This document shows, one piece after another, positions 46,131-55,206 of a stretch of DNA of 64,000 bases (position 1 is its first letter; every line of letters begins with the position of its first letter). The notes below the pieces were generated by a model. That model was not told where the DNA came from, searched no databases, and saw only the letters and a list, made by a program, of their open reading frames with translations. A program made the translations under genes and the position numbers. The DNA comes from Geomonas diazotrophica (GTDB lineage: Bacteria > Desulfobacterota > Desulfuromonadia > Geobacterales > Geobacteraceae): NCBI RefSeq assembly GCF_018919385.1, contig NZ_JAHLMF010000009.1, positions 1-64,000 of the forward strand, in the 5' to 3' direction.

Positions 46131-46760
46131 CTACTTGGTGCCGAAGATCTTGTCGCCGGCGTCGCCGAGCCCGGGGAGGATGTAGCCGTGCTCGTTGAGC
46201 CGCTCGTCGATGGCGGCCACGTAGATGTCTATGTCGGGATAGGCGGAGCTGATCTTCGCGAGCCCCTCGGGTGCCGCGACCAGGCAGAGCACGCGGATCT
46301 GGCGGCAGCCGTTCTTCCTGAGCATCTCGATGGTCGCAGCCATCGAGCCGCCGGTCGCCAGCATGGGATCGATGATCAGGGCGAGGCGCTCGTCCAGTTT
46401 GCCCACGAACCGCTCGAAGTAGGTGTGCGCCTCGAGGGTCTCCTCGTTCCTGGCCAGCCCCACCACGCTCACCTTCGCGTTGGGGATCATGTCCAGCACG
46501 CCTTCCAGCATGCCGATCCCGGCGCGCAGGATGGGCACCACGGTCACCTTCTTCCCCTTGATCTGCTGGATCTCGATGGTGCTGCCGTCCCAGCCGGTGA
46601 TGTCACGGGACTCCAGCGGGAAGTCGCGGGTGGCCTCGTAGGCGAGCAGGCAGGCGATCTCGGCGGTGAGCTCGCGGAACTTCTTCGTGCTGATGCCGGA
46701 CTCGCGCATCAGGCCAATTTTGTGCTTCACCAGGGGGTGGTTTACTTCGTGGACGCTCAT
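46131..46760 (-). CDS. upp: Uracil phosphoribosyltransferase
   Basis: A 209-aa type I phosphoribosyltransferase that makes UMP from uracil and PRPP. The N-terminus [20 protein letters not shown] is typical. [20 protein letters not shown] follows, then the PRPP-binding loop [20 protein letters not shown]. The C-terminal [25 protein letters not shown] contains the uracil-binding hood. It is the first gene of the upp-uraA operon. Confidence 0.97.
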   Translation of the reverse strand: MSVHEVNHPLVKHKIGLMRESGISTKKFRELTAEIACLLAYEATRDFPLESRDITGWDGSTIEIQQIKGKKVTVVPILRAGIGMLEGVLDMIPNAKVSVVGLARNEETLEAHTYFERFVGKLDERLALIIDPMLATGGSMAATIEMLRKNGCRQIRVLCLVAAPEGLAKISSAYPDIDIYVAAIDERLNEHGYILPGLGDAGDKIFGTK

Positions 46761-46789
46761 CTGGCTCTCCCGTCGAAAATTTTGGTCAT

Positions 46790-46818
46790 ACCATACCGGA
46801 TTTTATGACTGGAAACAA
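46790..46818 (-). promoter_or_regulatory. Probable promoter of upp-uraA
   Basis: TTGTTT (46813-46818) and TATGGT (46790-46795) on the minus strand with a 17-base spacer, ~30 bases before the upp start. The leader is too short for a pyrimidine attenuator. Confidence 0.5.
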
Positions 46819-46990
46819 GCAGTTGCGCATTAGACAGAGCCAATCGGGACGGCGGAGGTTTGATAACGGCAGACAGCCGGCAGGGTGAGCTGTTCCTGGC
46901 CGGGTCACGGCCGCCGTCGGGGGTGGATCGCCCCGGGCGCGCCGTTGAACCGGCGGCCCGATTGCTGCGGTGAAGCGGGGGGAAACGGGA

Positions 46991-47827
46991 TCAGAAGTAG
47001 CGGTAGGAAAGGACTCTGACGCCCTTCCAGGCGCCGAAGGCGAGGACGGCAACGGTGAGGAGAAGACAGAAAAGCGCGGCCACGCGGTGCAGCGCCGTCT
47101 CGCGGCTCCGCTCCCGGTAGCCCAGCAGCTTCGCCGTGACGATGCCGCCGACGATGCCCCCGCCATGTCCCCAGTTGTTGATGCCGGGCATGATGAGGCC
47201 GAAGACCACGAGGCTGATCAGCCAGCCGCTCACCTCGCGCGAGACGGCCTGGCCGTAGTTGCCGCCGCGGCTCTTGCCGAAATAGAACAGGGCGCCGATC
47301 AGTCCGCAGACCGCCGCGGAAGCCCCGATGGTGAAGGGGACGCCGGCCAGCACGGAGAGGAGGTACCCGGTCAGACCACTTACCGTGTAGATGACGAACA
47401 TGCGGCTCGCGCCGAACTCGGCGCAGACCCAGGGGCCGATTTGCCGCAGCGCCATCATGTTGAAGAGGATGTGCAGCGCCCCCCCGTGCAGGTAGTTGGC
47501 GGAGACGAGCGTCCAGAGGCCGTACCGGAACAGGGGATAGGTCCCGGTGGCCCCGAGCAGCGCCAGGCTGTTGTCGTCCGGAGACAGAAAGCCGAACAGC
47601 CCCCCGCCCAGCGCGGTTCTGCTCGAGACCAGCAGCGACAGGAGGTAGTACGCGACGTTGGCGACGATGAGGGCGTTGATGACGAGATCGCTCCCCCTGT
47701 CGCCGCGCAGCACCTCGACCACCCTCCCCCCGGGGCGCGACAGCGCGGCGCCGCACCAAAGGCAGGAGGAGTATCGGGCGTCGGTGGCGCGTCCGCATTC
47801 GGGACAGGTTATGGAAGGGTGAGCCAT
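46991..47827 (-). CDS. Rhomboid-family intramembrane serine protease with N-terminal zinc ribbon
   Basis: A 278-aa membrane protein. Residues 8-27 form a zinc ribbon (CPECGRATDARYSSCLWCG). About six to seven transmembrane helices follow. Rhomboid marks are visible: NYLHGGALHILFNMMALRQIG (the HxxxN region), the catalytic serine in TIGASAAVCGLIGALFYFG, and the catalytic histidine in GHGGGIVGGIVTAKLLG. The serine loop reads GASA where most members have GxSG. The substrate is unknown. It is a single gene, divergent from the amino-acid dehydrogenase. Confidence 0.88.
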   Translation of the reverse strand: MAHPSITCPECGRATDARYSSCLWCGAALSRPGGRVVEVLRGDRGSDLVINALIVANVAYYLLSLLVSSRTALGGGLFGFLSPDDNSLALLGATGTYPLFRYGLWTLVSANYLHGGALHILFNMMALRQIGPWVCAEFGASRMFVIYTVSGLTGYLLSVLAGVPFTIGASAAVCGLIGALFYFGKSRGGNYGQAVSREVSGWLISLVVFGLIMPGINNWGHGGGIVGGIVTAKLLGYRERSRETALHRVAALFCLLLTVAVLAFGAWKGVRVLSYRYF

Positions 47828-48039
47828 GGGGGATACCTCTGAGAGAGTTTGCGCCCCACTGTACCATTTTCGCCGAATAAAACAACATGGACTCTGCCAT
47901 GACGCCCTTAAAAAAGCGCGCCGGCAGTCACTTTACCAGGAAGCGCCTTCGATTCGTTGCGACATCAACGCGGCATGATAGATTCTTATCGTCGTTCACT
48001 TTCATCTAGATCCTGTGCAGCACCCCGGCGAGGTGTCCT

Positions 48040-49131
48040 ATGACAGAGATTTGCTGCGATGAACTCGGCCCTTCACGCGTCATTCACCTCTATTCCCCCA
48101 AGGAGCGGCTCCGGGCCTTCGTGGTCATCGACAATACCGCGCTCGGACCTGCGGTCGGAGGGGTGCGCGTGTCGCCGACGGTTGGCGTCGAGGAGGTGGC
48201 GCGGCTGGCGCGGGCCATGACTCTCAAGAACGCCGCGGCCGGCCTGCAGCATGGCGGCGCCAAGGCGGGGATCGTGGCCGACCCGTCGGACCCGCGCAAG
48301 GAGAGGATCTTCCGGGTCTTCGCACGCATGATCAAGGATCTGACCGACTACATACCCGGCCCCGACATGGGATGCGACGAGACGGCCATGGCCTGGATCC
48401 GTAATGAAACGGGGAGATCGCTGGGGCTGCCGGCCGAGCTCGGGGGACTGCCGCTGGACCGACTGGGCGCGACGGGGTTCGGCGTGGCCGAGTGCGCCGA
48501 GGTCGCGGCCGGATTCGCCCGGGTCGAGCTGAAGGGGGCGCGGGTCGCCATCGCGGGGTTTGGCAGCGTCGGCAAGGCTGCGGCGCGCTTTCTTTCGGAA
48601 AAGGGTGCGCTGCTCGTGGGAGCCTCCGACAGTCGCGGCGCCGTCCACGATCCTGCCGGCATCGACCTCGCGGCACTGGTCGAGGTGAAGCGCCGGGGGG
48701 GGAGCGTCGCCGACTACGGCAAGGGAGACCGGCTCTCCCGAGACGAGATCTTCGCCGTTTCCTGCGACATCCTGGTGCCGGCGGCCACGCCCGACGTCAT
48801 CCACCGTGGCAACGTCGGGCAGGTCCAGGCCCGCCTGATCCTGCAAGGGGCCAACATCCCCTGCACCGCGGAGGCGGAAAAGGAGCTGCAGACGCGCGGC
48901 ACCGTGGTGGTGCCGGATTTCATCGCCAACGCGGGGGGCGTGATCATGGCGGCCATGGAGTACGCAGGGAGGAACGAACAGGAGGCTTTCGCGGCGATCG
49001 CACAGAGAATAAGGAAAAACACGAGGGTGGTGCTGGAGCGGGCCGCGGGCGCCGGGATCCTGCCGCGGGAGGCGGCGGATGCGCTGGCCAGGGAACGGGT
49101 CGAAAAGGCTATGAGCTTCAGGGACTATTGA
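48040..49131 (+). CDS. Glu/Leu/Phe/Val dehydrogenase family protein
   Basis: A 363-aa NAD(P)-dependent amino-acid dehydrogenase, short form like leucine dehydrogenase. ALGPAVGGVRVSPTVGVEEV and the catalytic lysine region LKNAAAGLQHGGAKAGIVAD are present. IPGPDMGCDETAMAWI carries the conserved aspartate, and VAIAGFGSVGKAAARFLSEKG is the dinucleotide fold. VVPDFIANAGGVIMAAMEY closes the active site. Family members deaminate branched-chain or aromatic amino acids to 2-oxoacids. It converges on the 2-oxoacid dehydrogenase operon, which makes a branched-chain role attractive but unproven. Confidence 0.9.
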   Translation: MTEICCDELGPSRVIHLYSPKERLRAFVVIDNTALGPAVGGVRVSPTVGVEEVARLARAMTLKNAAAGLQHGGAKAGIVADPSDPRKERIFRVFARMIKDLTDYIPGPDMGCDETAMAWIRNETGRSLGLPAELGGLPLDRLGATGFGVAECAEVAAGFARVELKGARVAIAGFGSVGKAAARFLSEKGALLVGASDSRGAVHDPAGIDLAALVEVKRRGGSVADYGKGDRLSRDEIFAVSCDILVPAATPDVIHRGNVGQVQARLILQGANIPCTAEAEKELQTRGTVVVPDFIANAGGVIMAAMEYAGRNEQEAFAAIAQRIRKNTRVVLERAAGAGILPREAADALARERVEKAMSFRDY

Positions 49132-49136
49132 AAAGG

Positions 49137-49160
49137 TTCTACGTTCTACGTTCTACGTTC
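49137..49160. repeat. Tandem heptamer repeat
   Basis: Three exact copies of TTCTACG plus TTC, directly after the dehydrogenase stop codon. GGCTCG and CGAGCC just beyond (49163-49190) could form a hairpin between the convergent genes. Confidence 0.7.
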
Positions 49161-49241
49161 AAGGCTCGAGGCAGAGGCGAGAGCCGAGCCTGCAGGGACC
49201 CCGCGGAAGCACCGGTCGGGACTCCTTGAGCGGCCGCACTC

Positions 49242-50456
49242 CTAGCCGCAGTCCAGGAACAGCAGGGCGGGGTCTTCCAGGTAGCGCAGCACCTTCCCCA
49301 GGAACCTCGCGGCGTCGGCCCCGTCGGTGGCCCGGTGGTCGAAGGTAAGGGAGAGGGGGAGGATCTTCCTGATGGCGATCTCCCCCCGGTGCACCCAGGG
49401 TCGCTCCACGATGCGCCCGAACCCCATGATGGCGACATCGGGCCAGTTGATGATCGGGGTGGCGAAGGTGCCGCCGAAGTGCCCGTAATTGGTTATGGTG
49501 AAACTGCTCCCCTTCAGCTCGTCGAGGGCGATGCTCCGCTCGCGCGCCTTGCGCCCCAGCTCCTGGATCGCCTGCGCCAGCTCGATGATGCTCTTCTTGT
49601 CCACGTCCCGGATCACCGGGACCATGAGCCCCTCCGGCGTGTCCACGGCGATCCCGAAATGGTAGTGCCGCTTCAGCACCAGCTCCTGGGTCTCGTCGTC
49701 TATGGAGGCGTTCAGGAGCGGGTGCTCCTTCAGCGCGTGCTGCACGGCCTTCATGAAGAAGGGTAGGAAGGTGAGATGGGTGCCGCGCGACTCCACCTCC
49801 CCCTGCTCCCGGCTGCGCATCTCGAAGACATCGGTGATATCGACCTCTTCCATGCTGGTCACGAAGGCGGTGATCCTCTGGGAGGCGGTCACGTTGCGCG
49901 CGATGGTGCGGCGCAGCCCCCGCAGCGGCACCCGCTCTTCAGGCCCTGCGCCCCCCATCACCCTTGCGGCGGGGGGAAGCTGCCGGTCCAGGTCCTCGGG
50001 CCTGATGCAGCCGCGCGGCCCGCTCCCCTTGATGCTCCTGAGATCGATGCCCCGCTCGCGCGCCAGCTTGCGCACCATCGGCGTCGCCAGCCCCTCGAAG
50101 GCGCCGGCCACAGCCGGGAGCGGTTCCTCCTCCGCCTCGGGGAGCGATCCCACGATGCCGACCGACGCAGGCCGGGGTGCCGGCCGCTGTTCCGCTGCCT
50201 GCAGCTTGGGTTCGGCCTCCCGGTCCGCGAGGGTCAACAGGACCTCGCCGACCTGAACCGTCTCCCCTTCCTTGCGGCGCAGACCCGACACGACACCCGA
50301 CCGGGGCGAGGGAACCTCGACCACGGCCTTGTCGGTCTCCACCTCCAGAAGCGGCTGGTGCTCCCGGACCGCGTCCCCCTCGGCGACCAGCCAGCGGCGC
50401 AGTTCCACCTCGGCGATCCCTTCACCCAGATCCGGAAGTTTGAAGTCGAAGGCCAT
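49242..50456 (-). CDS. Dihydrolipoamide acyltransferase E2 of a 2-oxoacid dehydrogenase complex
   Basis: A 404-aa E2 core protein. One lipoyl domain lies at the N-terminus (FKLPDLGEGIAEVELRRWLV; lipoyl-lysine in VETDKAVVEVPSPRSG). A flexible linker leads to a peripheral subunit-binding domain (TPMVRKLARERGIDLRSIKG), then the catalytic domain with NASIDDETQELVLK, GSSFTITNYGHFGG and the HRATDGADAARFL motif (catalytic His and Asp). It transfers the acyl group to CoA. The substrate (pyruvate or branched-chain oxoacid) cannot be fixed by sequence. It is the last gene of the operon with E1alpha and E1beta. Confidence 0.93.
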   Translation of the reverse strand: MAFDFKLPDLGEGIAEVELRRWLVAEGDAVREHQPLLEVETDKAVVEVPSPRSGVVSGLRRKEGETVQVGEVLLTLADREAEPKLQAAEQRPAPRPASVGIVGSLPEAEEEPLPAVAGAFEGLATPMVRKLARERGIDLRSIKGSGPRGCIRPEDLDRQLPPAARVMGGAGPEERVPLRGLRRTIARNVTASQRITAFVTSMEEVDITDVFEMRSREQGEVESRGTHLTFLPFFMKAVQHALKEHPLLNASIDDETQELVLKRHYHFGIAVDTPEGLMVPVIRDVDKKSIIELAQAIQELGRKARERSIALDELKGSSFTITNYGHFGGTFATPIINWPDVAIMGFGRIVERPWVHRGEIAIRKILPLSLTFDHRATDGADAARFLGKVLRYLEDPALLFLDCG

Positions 50457-50505
50457 GTGCGATTCTCCTTGAAATCCCTGTCAGTCCGACGTTCACCTGC
50501 ATGGC

Positions 50506-50594
50506 TCCTCCCCCCGGAGGTGGGAGGAGGGAGGGAGGAAATGGGCGACGCCGCGCATCCCTCCCCTAAACTCTCCCCTCCGGGGGAGGGGGCG
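50506..50594. repeat. GC-rich palindromic repeats between E1beta and E2 genes
   Basis: CTCCTCCCCCCGGAGGTGGG with AGGAGGGAGGGAGG, then CTCTCCCCTCCGGGGGAGGG. These are the same CCCTCCCC/GGGGAGGG class seen near dnaE2, ddl and murD. They sit in the only long spacer (140 bases) of this operon. Confidence 0.55.
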
Positions 50595-50596
50595 AA

Positions 50597-51559
50597 TCAA
50601 TACTGCAGCACCTCGTCGAGGGCGTTCCGGATCTGTTCCGCGCCGGGGAGGTAGTGGTCGATCAGCTTGGCCAGGGGGACCGGGACGTCGGGCGCGGTGA
50701 CGCGTAAGATGGGGGCGCGCAGGTGCAGGATCGCCTCCTCGGCGACAGTCGCCGCTATCTCGGCGCCGAAGCCGCAGGTCTTGGCCGCCTCGTGCACGAT
50801 CACCAGGCGTCCGGTCTTCTGCACCGACTTGACGATGGCCTCGCTGTCGAAGGGGTTCAGGGTGAGGAGATCGAGCACCTCCGCGTCGTAACCCTCGACC
50901 GACTTCAGCACCCGCTCCAGCATGCTCCCCCACGCCACCACGGTCACCGAGTTCCCCCCCCGCGCCACCCGGGCCCGCCCGAGCTCCACCAGGTACTCCC
51001 CTTCCGGCACCTCCTCGCGCAGGAGGCGGTACAGCCGGGTCGGCTCCAGGAAAAGCACCGGGTCGGGGTCGCGCAGCGCCGCCAGCAAGAGCCCCTTGGC
51101 AACGTAGGGCCCCGACGGCACCACCACCTTCAGCCCTGGGACCTGGCAAAAGAGCGCCTCGGTGCTCTCCTCGTGCAGTTCGGGGGCCTTGATGCCGCCG
51201 CCGTAGGGGGTGCGCACCACCATCGGGCAGCTGTAGCGGCCGCGGGAGCGGGAGCGGAGCCTGGCTGCATGGGCGAAGAGCTGTTCGAAGGCGGAATAGG
51301 TGAAGCCCAGGAACTGGATTTCCGGCACCGGGCGCAGGCCGTAGGCCGCCATGCCTATGGCCGCCCCCATGATCCCCGCTTCGCACAGGGGGGTATCGAT
51401 GACCCGCTCGCTGCCGAAGCGCTCCCAAAGCCCCTCGGTCACCCGGAACACACCGCCGTCGCGCCCGACGTCCTCCCCCAGCAGGAGCACCCGGTCGTCG
51501 CGCGCCATCTCCAGGGAGAGCGCCTGGTTGATCGCCTGTACCATGTTGAGCTGGGCCAT
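50597..51559 (-). CDS. 2-oxoacid dehydrogenase E1 component, beta subunit
   Basis: A 320-aa transketolase-like subunit that with E1alpha forms the thiamine-diphosphate-dependent decarboxylase. The N-terminus NMVQAINQALSLEMARDDRV and the LGEDVGRDGGVFRVTEGL motif are typical. DTPLCEAGIMGAAIGMAAYG contains the glutamate that activates thiamine. VRTPYGGGIKAPELHEESTE and the C-terminal LVIVHEAAKTCGFGAEI follow. It is separated from the E1alpha stop by one base, so the two subunits are probably made in step. Confidence 0.93.
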   Translation of the reverse strand: MAQLNMVQAINQALSLEMARDDRVLLLGEDVGRDGGVFRVTEGLWERFGSERVIDTPLCEAGIMGAAIGMAAYGLRPVPEIQFLGFTYSAFEQLFAHAARLRSRSRGRYSCPMVVRTPYGGGIKAPELHEESTEALFCQVPGLKVVVPSGPYVAKGLLLAALRDPDPVLFLEPTRLYRLLREEVPEGEYLVELGRARVARGGNSVTVVAWGSMLERVLKSVEGYDAEVLDLLTLNPFDSEAIVKSVQKTGRLVIVHEAAKTCGFGAEIAATVAEEAILHLRAPILRVTAPDVPVPLAKLIDHYLPGAEQIRNALDEVLQY

Positions 51560-51560
51560 G

Positions 51561-52616
51561 TCAGCGCACCTTCCTTTGCCCGGCCTGACGCGGGGTGAGC
51601 GTGGCGAGGACCCCTTCGAAGAGATCGGCCGCGGCCGGCGGGGGCTGCGACTCCATCTCCCGCACCCCGTCGTCGACGATTGTAGCGACCTTTGCCGCGG
51701 CCTCCTCCCCCTTTTGCGGGCTCCAGAGTCCGCGCCCCTCCAGAAAGCGCTCCAGGCGCAGGATGGGGTCGCGCTCTCCCCAGTATGCGACCTCTTCGGC
51801 AGAGCGGTAGCGCCCGGCGTCGTCGGCGGTGGTATGGTCGGCCATGCGGTAGGTGAGACATTCGATGAAGGTGGGACCGCCGCCGCTTCTGGCCTTCTCG
51901 ACCGCCTGGCGGGTGGCGCGATACACGGCGAAGACGTCGTTGCCGTCCACCTGCACCCCCTCGAAACCGTAGGCGATCGCCTTCTGCGCCAGGGATGCGG
52001 AGGCGGTCTGCCCCTTGAGGGGGATGGAGATAGCCCACTGGTTGTTCTGGCAGATGAACACCAGGGGAAGGTTGAAGACGCCGGCCAGGTTCATCCCCTC
52101 GTGGAAGTCCCCCTTGGAGGTGGCCCCGTCGCCGAAGTAGGTGACCACCGCCACCGGGTCGCGGCGGTAGCGCGCAGCGAGCGCCGCCCCGGCCGCCTGC
52201 GGGATCTGGCTCCCGACGGCCACGCAGAAGGGGAAGATGTTCAGATGCGGCGGCACCTTTTGGGCCCGCTCGTCCCCCCCCCAGTACTGCAAAAGCTGCG
52301 AGATCGGGTAGCCCAGCGTCAGGTGCGCGCCCATCTCCCGGAAGGATGGGAAGAGCCAGTCCTTTTCCGTCAGGGCAAAGGCGCTCCCCACCTGGGCCGC
52401 CTCTTGCCCCCGGATGGGGGGATAGGTGCCGATGCGCCCCTCCCGCTGCAGGGCGACCGCGCGCTCGTCGAAGATGCGCGCAAGCAGCATCAGCTCGTAG
52501 ATGCGCCAGATCTCGGCGTCGGAGAGTGGCGGCAAAAGCTCCGGATCCGCCTCCCCCTTCTCGTTCAGGACTTCCAGGCGCTTGATTTGAAAATCGGCAA
52601 GTAGCAGTTCCGGCAT
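51561..52616 (-). CDS. pdhA: Pyruvate/2-oxoacid dehydrogenase E1 component, alpha subunit
   Basis: A 351-aa subunit close in organisation to the Gram-positive type PdhA. LMLLARIFDERAVALQREGR and GTYPPIRGQEAAQVGSAFAL open the protein. The thiamine-diphosphate motif GDGATSKGDFHEGMNLAGVFNLPLVFICQNN is intact. ADHTTADDAGRYRSAEEV is the phosphorylation-loop region in homologues. Annotation as pyruvate-specific is by similarity only; branched-chain oxoacids remain possible, given the neighbouring amino-acid dehydrogenase. It follows the TVP38 gene by 66 bases. Confidence 0.9.
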   Translation of the reverse strand: MPELLLADFQIKRLEVLNEKGEADPELLPPLSDAEIWRIYELMLLARIFDERAVALQREGRIGTYPPIRGQEAAQVGSAFALTEKDWLFPSFREMGAHLTLGYPISQLLQYWGGDERAQKVPPHLNIFPFCVAVGSQIPQAAGAALAARYRRDPVAVVTYFGDGATSKGDFHEGMNLAGVFNLPLVFICQNNQWAISIPLKGQTASASLAQKAIAYGFEGVQVDGNDVFAVYRATRQAVEKARSGGGPTFIECLTYRMADHTTADDAGRYRSAEEVAYWGERDPILRLERFLEGRGLWSPQKGEEAAAKVATIVDDGVREMESQPPPAAADLFEGVLATLTPRQAGQRKVR

Positions 52617-52682
52617 GGCACGCTCACTTATTAAAATCTCGGCTCGGCGATTGGGAGAGTGTAAACGGACACTTGCACGATG

Positions 52683-53366
52683 TCAAAAGCGATTCTGCCG
52701 CCGTTTCAGCTTGCCGTAGAGGACCGGCACCAGGGCGAAGAGCCCCAGCAGGGCGAAGGAGCCCAGGACCCGGGGCGAGGCGACATCGGCAAGGGAGTCG
52801 ATCGCGGCGAGGCTCGCCCCCGCGTTGACGAAGACGAAGCCCCCGGGGATGATGCCGATCAGCGTCCCCAGGACGAAGACGCGCAGCGGCAGGCGGGTGA
52901 GCCCGGCGGCCAGGTTGATCAGGAAGAAGGGAAAGAGCGGCACGAGCCTCAAAAACAGCAGGTAGTTCCAGCCCCGCTGTTCCAGCTCGCGGTTGAGCCC
53001 CTCCAGCCGCGCGCCGAAGCGGCCGGCCACCGCGTCCCTGAGCAGGTACCGGGTGACCAGGAAGGCGAGCGTCGCCCCGATGGTGGCGGCGCAGACGGCA
53101 TAGACGGTCCCGGCCAGCACCCCGAAGAGCGCGCCCGCGGCAAGCGACAGGACGGCGGCGCCGGGAAGCGACAGGGCGGTCTGGAGGATGTAGATTCCCA
53201 TGAAGAGGGCGACGCTCGCCCCCTTGTGGGCCGCGCAGTAGCCGGCGAGGAACTGCCGGTTCGCCTTGAGCGCCTCCAGGGTGAGGAAGCGCTCAAGGTC
53301 GAGGTAGAAGAAGAGCGCTACGGCTCCGGCGGCGGCCAGGAGAATCAGGGTCTTTTTCAGGTTCAT
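52683..53366 (-). CDS. TVP38/TMEM64 family membrane protein
   Basis: A 227-aa inner-membrane protein of the VTT/DedA-like superfamily with about six hydrophobic segments. LQTALSLPGAAVLSLAAGALFG and the family box FLRLVPLFPFFLINLAAGLT with GTLIGIIPGGFVFVNAGASL are visible. Members are linked to lipid scrambling or transport, but the bacterial function is not settled. I start at ATG 53366 (MNLKKTLILLAAAGAVALFF). It lies between an E3-like flavoprotein and E1alpha, all in one direction. TVP38 genes paired with a MerA/Lpd-like flavoprotein recur in bacteria. Confidence 0.88.
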   Translation of the reverse strand: MNLKKTLILLAAAGAVALFFYLDLERFLTLEALKANRQFLAGYCAAHKGASVALFMGIYILQTALSLPGAAVLSLAAGALFGVLAGTVYAVCAATIGATLAFLVTRYLLRDAVAGRFGARLEGLNRELEQRGWNYLLFLRLVPLFPFFLINLAAGLTRLPLRVFVLGTLIGIIPGGFVFVNAGASLAAIDSLADVASPRVLGSFALLGLFALVPVLYGKLKRRQNRF

Positions 53367-53427
53367 GAAGGTGGTATCTCCTGCAGCTGTAGAGTATGCA
53401 GGTTTTAACATATCGGCAGCCCGGGCG

Positions 53428-54957
53428 TTACCATTTTCTTTGCCAGGCAAGCCAGGCCCGCAGGAGTCGCTGCACCAGGGGGGTGAGGCGGCGGCGCTGG
53501 TAGGCGTCGGCAAGCTTGCGCCAGGATTCCGCCTGGGTGGGATAGGGGTGGATGGTGTTGCCGATGGCGGCAAGACCGAGCCCCGATCCGATGGCGAGGG
53601 TCATCTCGCTGATCATCTCCCCCGCGTGCCGCGCCACGATGGTGGCACCCAGGATGGTGTCGCCCCCCTTCTTCAGGTGCACCCGGGCGAAGCCCTGTTC
53701 CTCGCCGTCCAGGACGGCGCGGTCCACCTCCGAGAAGGGGACGGTGAGTGTGTCCACCTCGATGCCCCGTGCCGCGGCATCCGCCGGGTACATGCCCACG
53801 TGGGCGACCTCCGGGTCGGTATAGGTGCACCAGGGGATGGTGAGCGAGGAGTTCTTGCGTCTCCCCTTGAAGAGCGCATTTGCGATCAGGATGCGCGCCT
53901 GGGCGTCGGCCGTATGGGTGAAGCGAAAGCGCGAGCAGACGTCCCCCGCCGCGTAGACCCGCGGGTTGGAGGTCTGCAGGGTCTCACTCACCGTGACGCC
54001 GTCCCGGTCGCAGGCTATCCCCGCCGCCTCGAGCCCCAGCCCCTCGACGTTGGGGGCGCGGCCGGTGCCGACCAGTATGCTCTCTACCGGGACCTCGAAC
54101 TGCACCCCTTCCCGCTGCAGCTGCAAAACCTTGACGCCGCCGCGCCTCTCCACGGCGACCACCTCGGTGCGAAGGTGCAGCGCCATCCCCTCGCGGCCGA
54201 AGGCATCCTGCAGTATGGCGGCGGCATCGGGGTCGTCGCGGCCGAGGAGCTGCGCCCCCGGCTCGACGATGGTCACCTTGGAGCCGAAGCGGCCGAAGGC
54301 TTGAGCCAGCTCGCAGCCGATGGGGCCGCCCCCGATGACGGCCAAGGTCGCCGGGAGAACGGTGAGCGAGAAGACGGTTTCGTTGGTGAGATAGCCCGCC
54401 TCGGCCAAGCCGGGGATGGGGGGGACGGCAGCGCGGGCGCCGGTGCAGATGGCGGCACGGGCGAATTCCAGCTCCGCGCCGGCCACCTCCATGCGGTCCG
54501 CCGCGGTGAAGCGTGCCGTGCCGAAGAAGACATCGACCCCCAACTCGTCCCGGAAGCGCAGCGCCGCATCGTGGCGGCCGATATCCGCCCTCAGGCGCCG
54601 CATCCGCTCCATGGCGGCGCCGAAATCGGGGCGCACTCCCTCGCCCCCCCCAACTCCGAAGGGGGCGCCGGAGCGGGCATCGAAGACGGCGCGGGCAGCC
54701 CGCAGGAGCCCCTTGGAGGGGACGCAGCCGACGTTCAGGCAGTCGCCCCCCAAAAAGCCGCGTTCGACGAGGGCCACCCGTCCCCCCAGCCCGGCAGCGC
54801 CCGCCGCGCAGACGAGCCCCGCGGTACCGGCACCGACGACCACCAGGTTGTAGCGGCCGGCAGGTTCCGGGTTCCGCCACCCCTCGGGGCGCACGCTCGC
54901 GGCAAGGAGACGGTTTTCCTCGGTATCCGGTAAAAGTTCCAGGTCATCGCTCATCAT
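53428..54957 (-). CDS. Dihydrolipoamide dehydrogenase/mercuric reductase-like flavoprotein
   Basis: A 509-aa FAD-dependent pyridine nucleotide-disulfide oxidoreductase. After a ~38-residue N-terminal extension comes YNLVVVGAGTAGLVCAAGAA (FAD), then the redox-active disulfide in GGDCLNVGCVPSKGLL. The NAD(P) fold is LAVIGGGPIGCELAQAFGRF, the second FAD motif VYAAGDVC, and the catalytic pair lies in NTIHPYPTQAESWRK. There is no vicinal C-terminal Cys pair, so a true mercuric reductase is unlikely. With E1 and E2 genes downstream it may serve as E3; the extension and the TVP38 partner suggest a distinct subfamily. The start has no strong Shine-Dalgarno. Confidence 0.88.
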   Translation of the reverse strand: MMSDDLELLPDTEENRLLAASVRPEGWRNPEPAGRYNLVVVGAGTAGLVCAAGAAGLGGRVALVERGFLGGDCLNVGCVPSKGLLRAARAVFDARSGAPFGVGGGEGVRPDFGAAMERMRRLRADIGRHDAALRFRDELGVDVFFGTARFTAADRMEVAGAELEFARAAICTGARAAVPPIPGLAEAGYLTNETVFSLTVLPATLAVIGGGPIGCELAQAFGRFGSKVTIVEPGAQLLGRDDPDAAAILQDAFGREGMALHLRTEVVAVERRGGVKVLQLQREGVQFEVPVESILVGTGRAPNVEGLGLEAAGIACDRDGVTVSETLQTSNPRVYAAGDVCSRFRFTHTADAQARILIANALFKGRRKNSSLTIPWCTYTDPEVAHVGMYPADAAARGIEVDTLTVPFSEVDRAVLDGEEQGFARVHLKKGGDTILGATIVARHAGEMISEMTLAIGSGLGLAAIGNTIHPYPTQAESWRKLADAYQRRRLTPLVQRLLRAWLAWQRKW

Positions 54958-55206
54958 GAGTCTGTCCCGTCCCAGCCGCCGCCCAGGCAACGTGCTGAAA
55001 TACCGCCCATTGAGTGGGATGAATGAAGTTTCGTTTCGATAATTCCCGGTGCACTTTTGCTCCTTTTCCCTTATCATTTTTATCATAATAAGGGCCGGCC
55101 GGGTGGTCCAATTAGGAGCGCCACCGGCATCCTCCGGGCAACCGCCCGAAATCACAGCGCTGACCGTAGCCGCACAACTCATTTGGCCGAAAACACGGAG
55201 GAGCCC

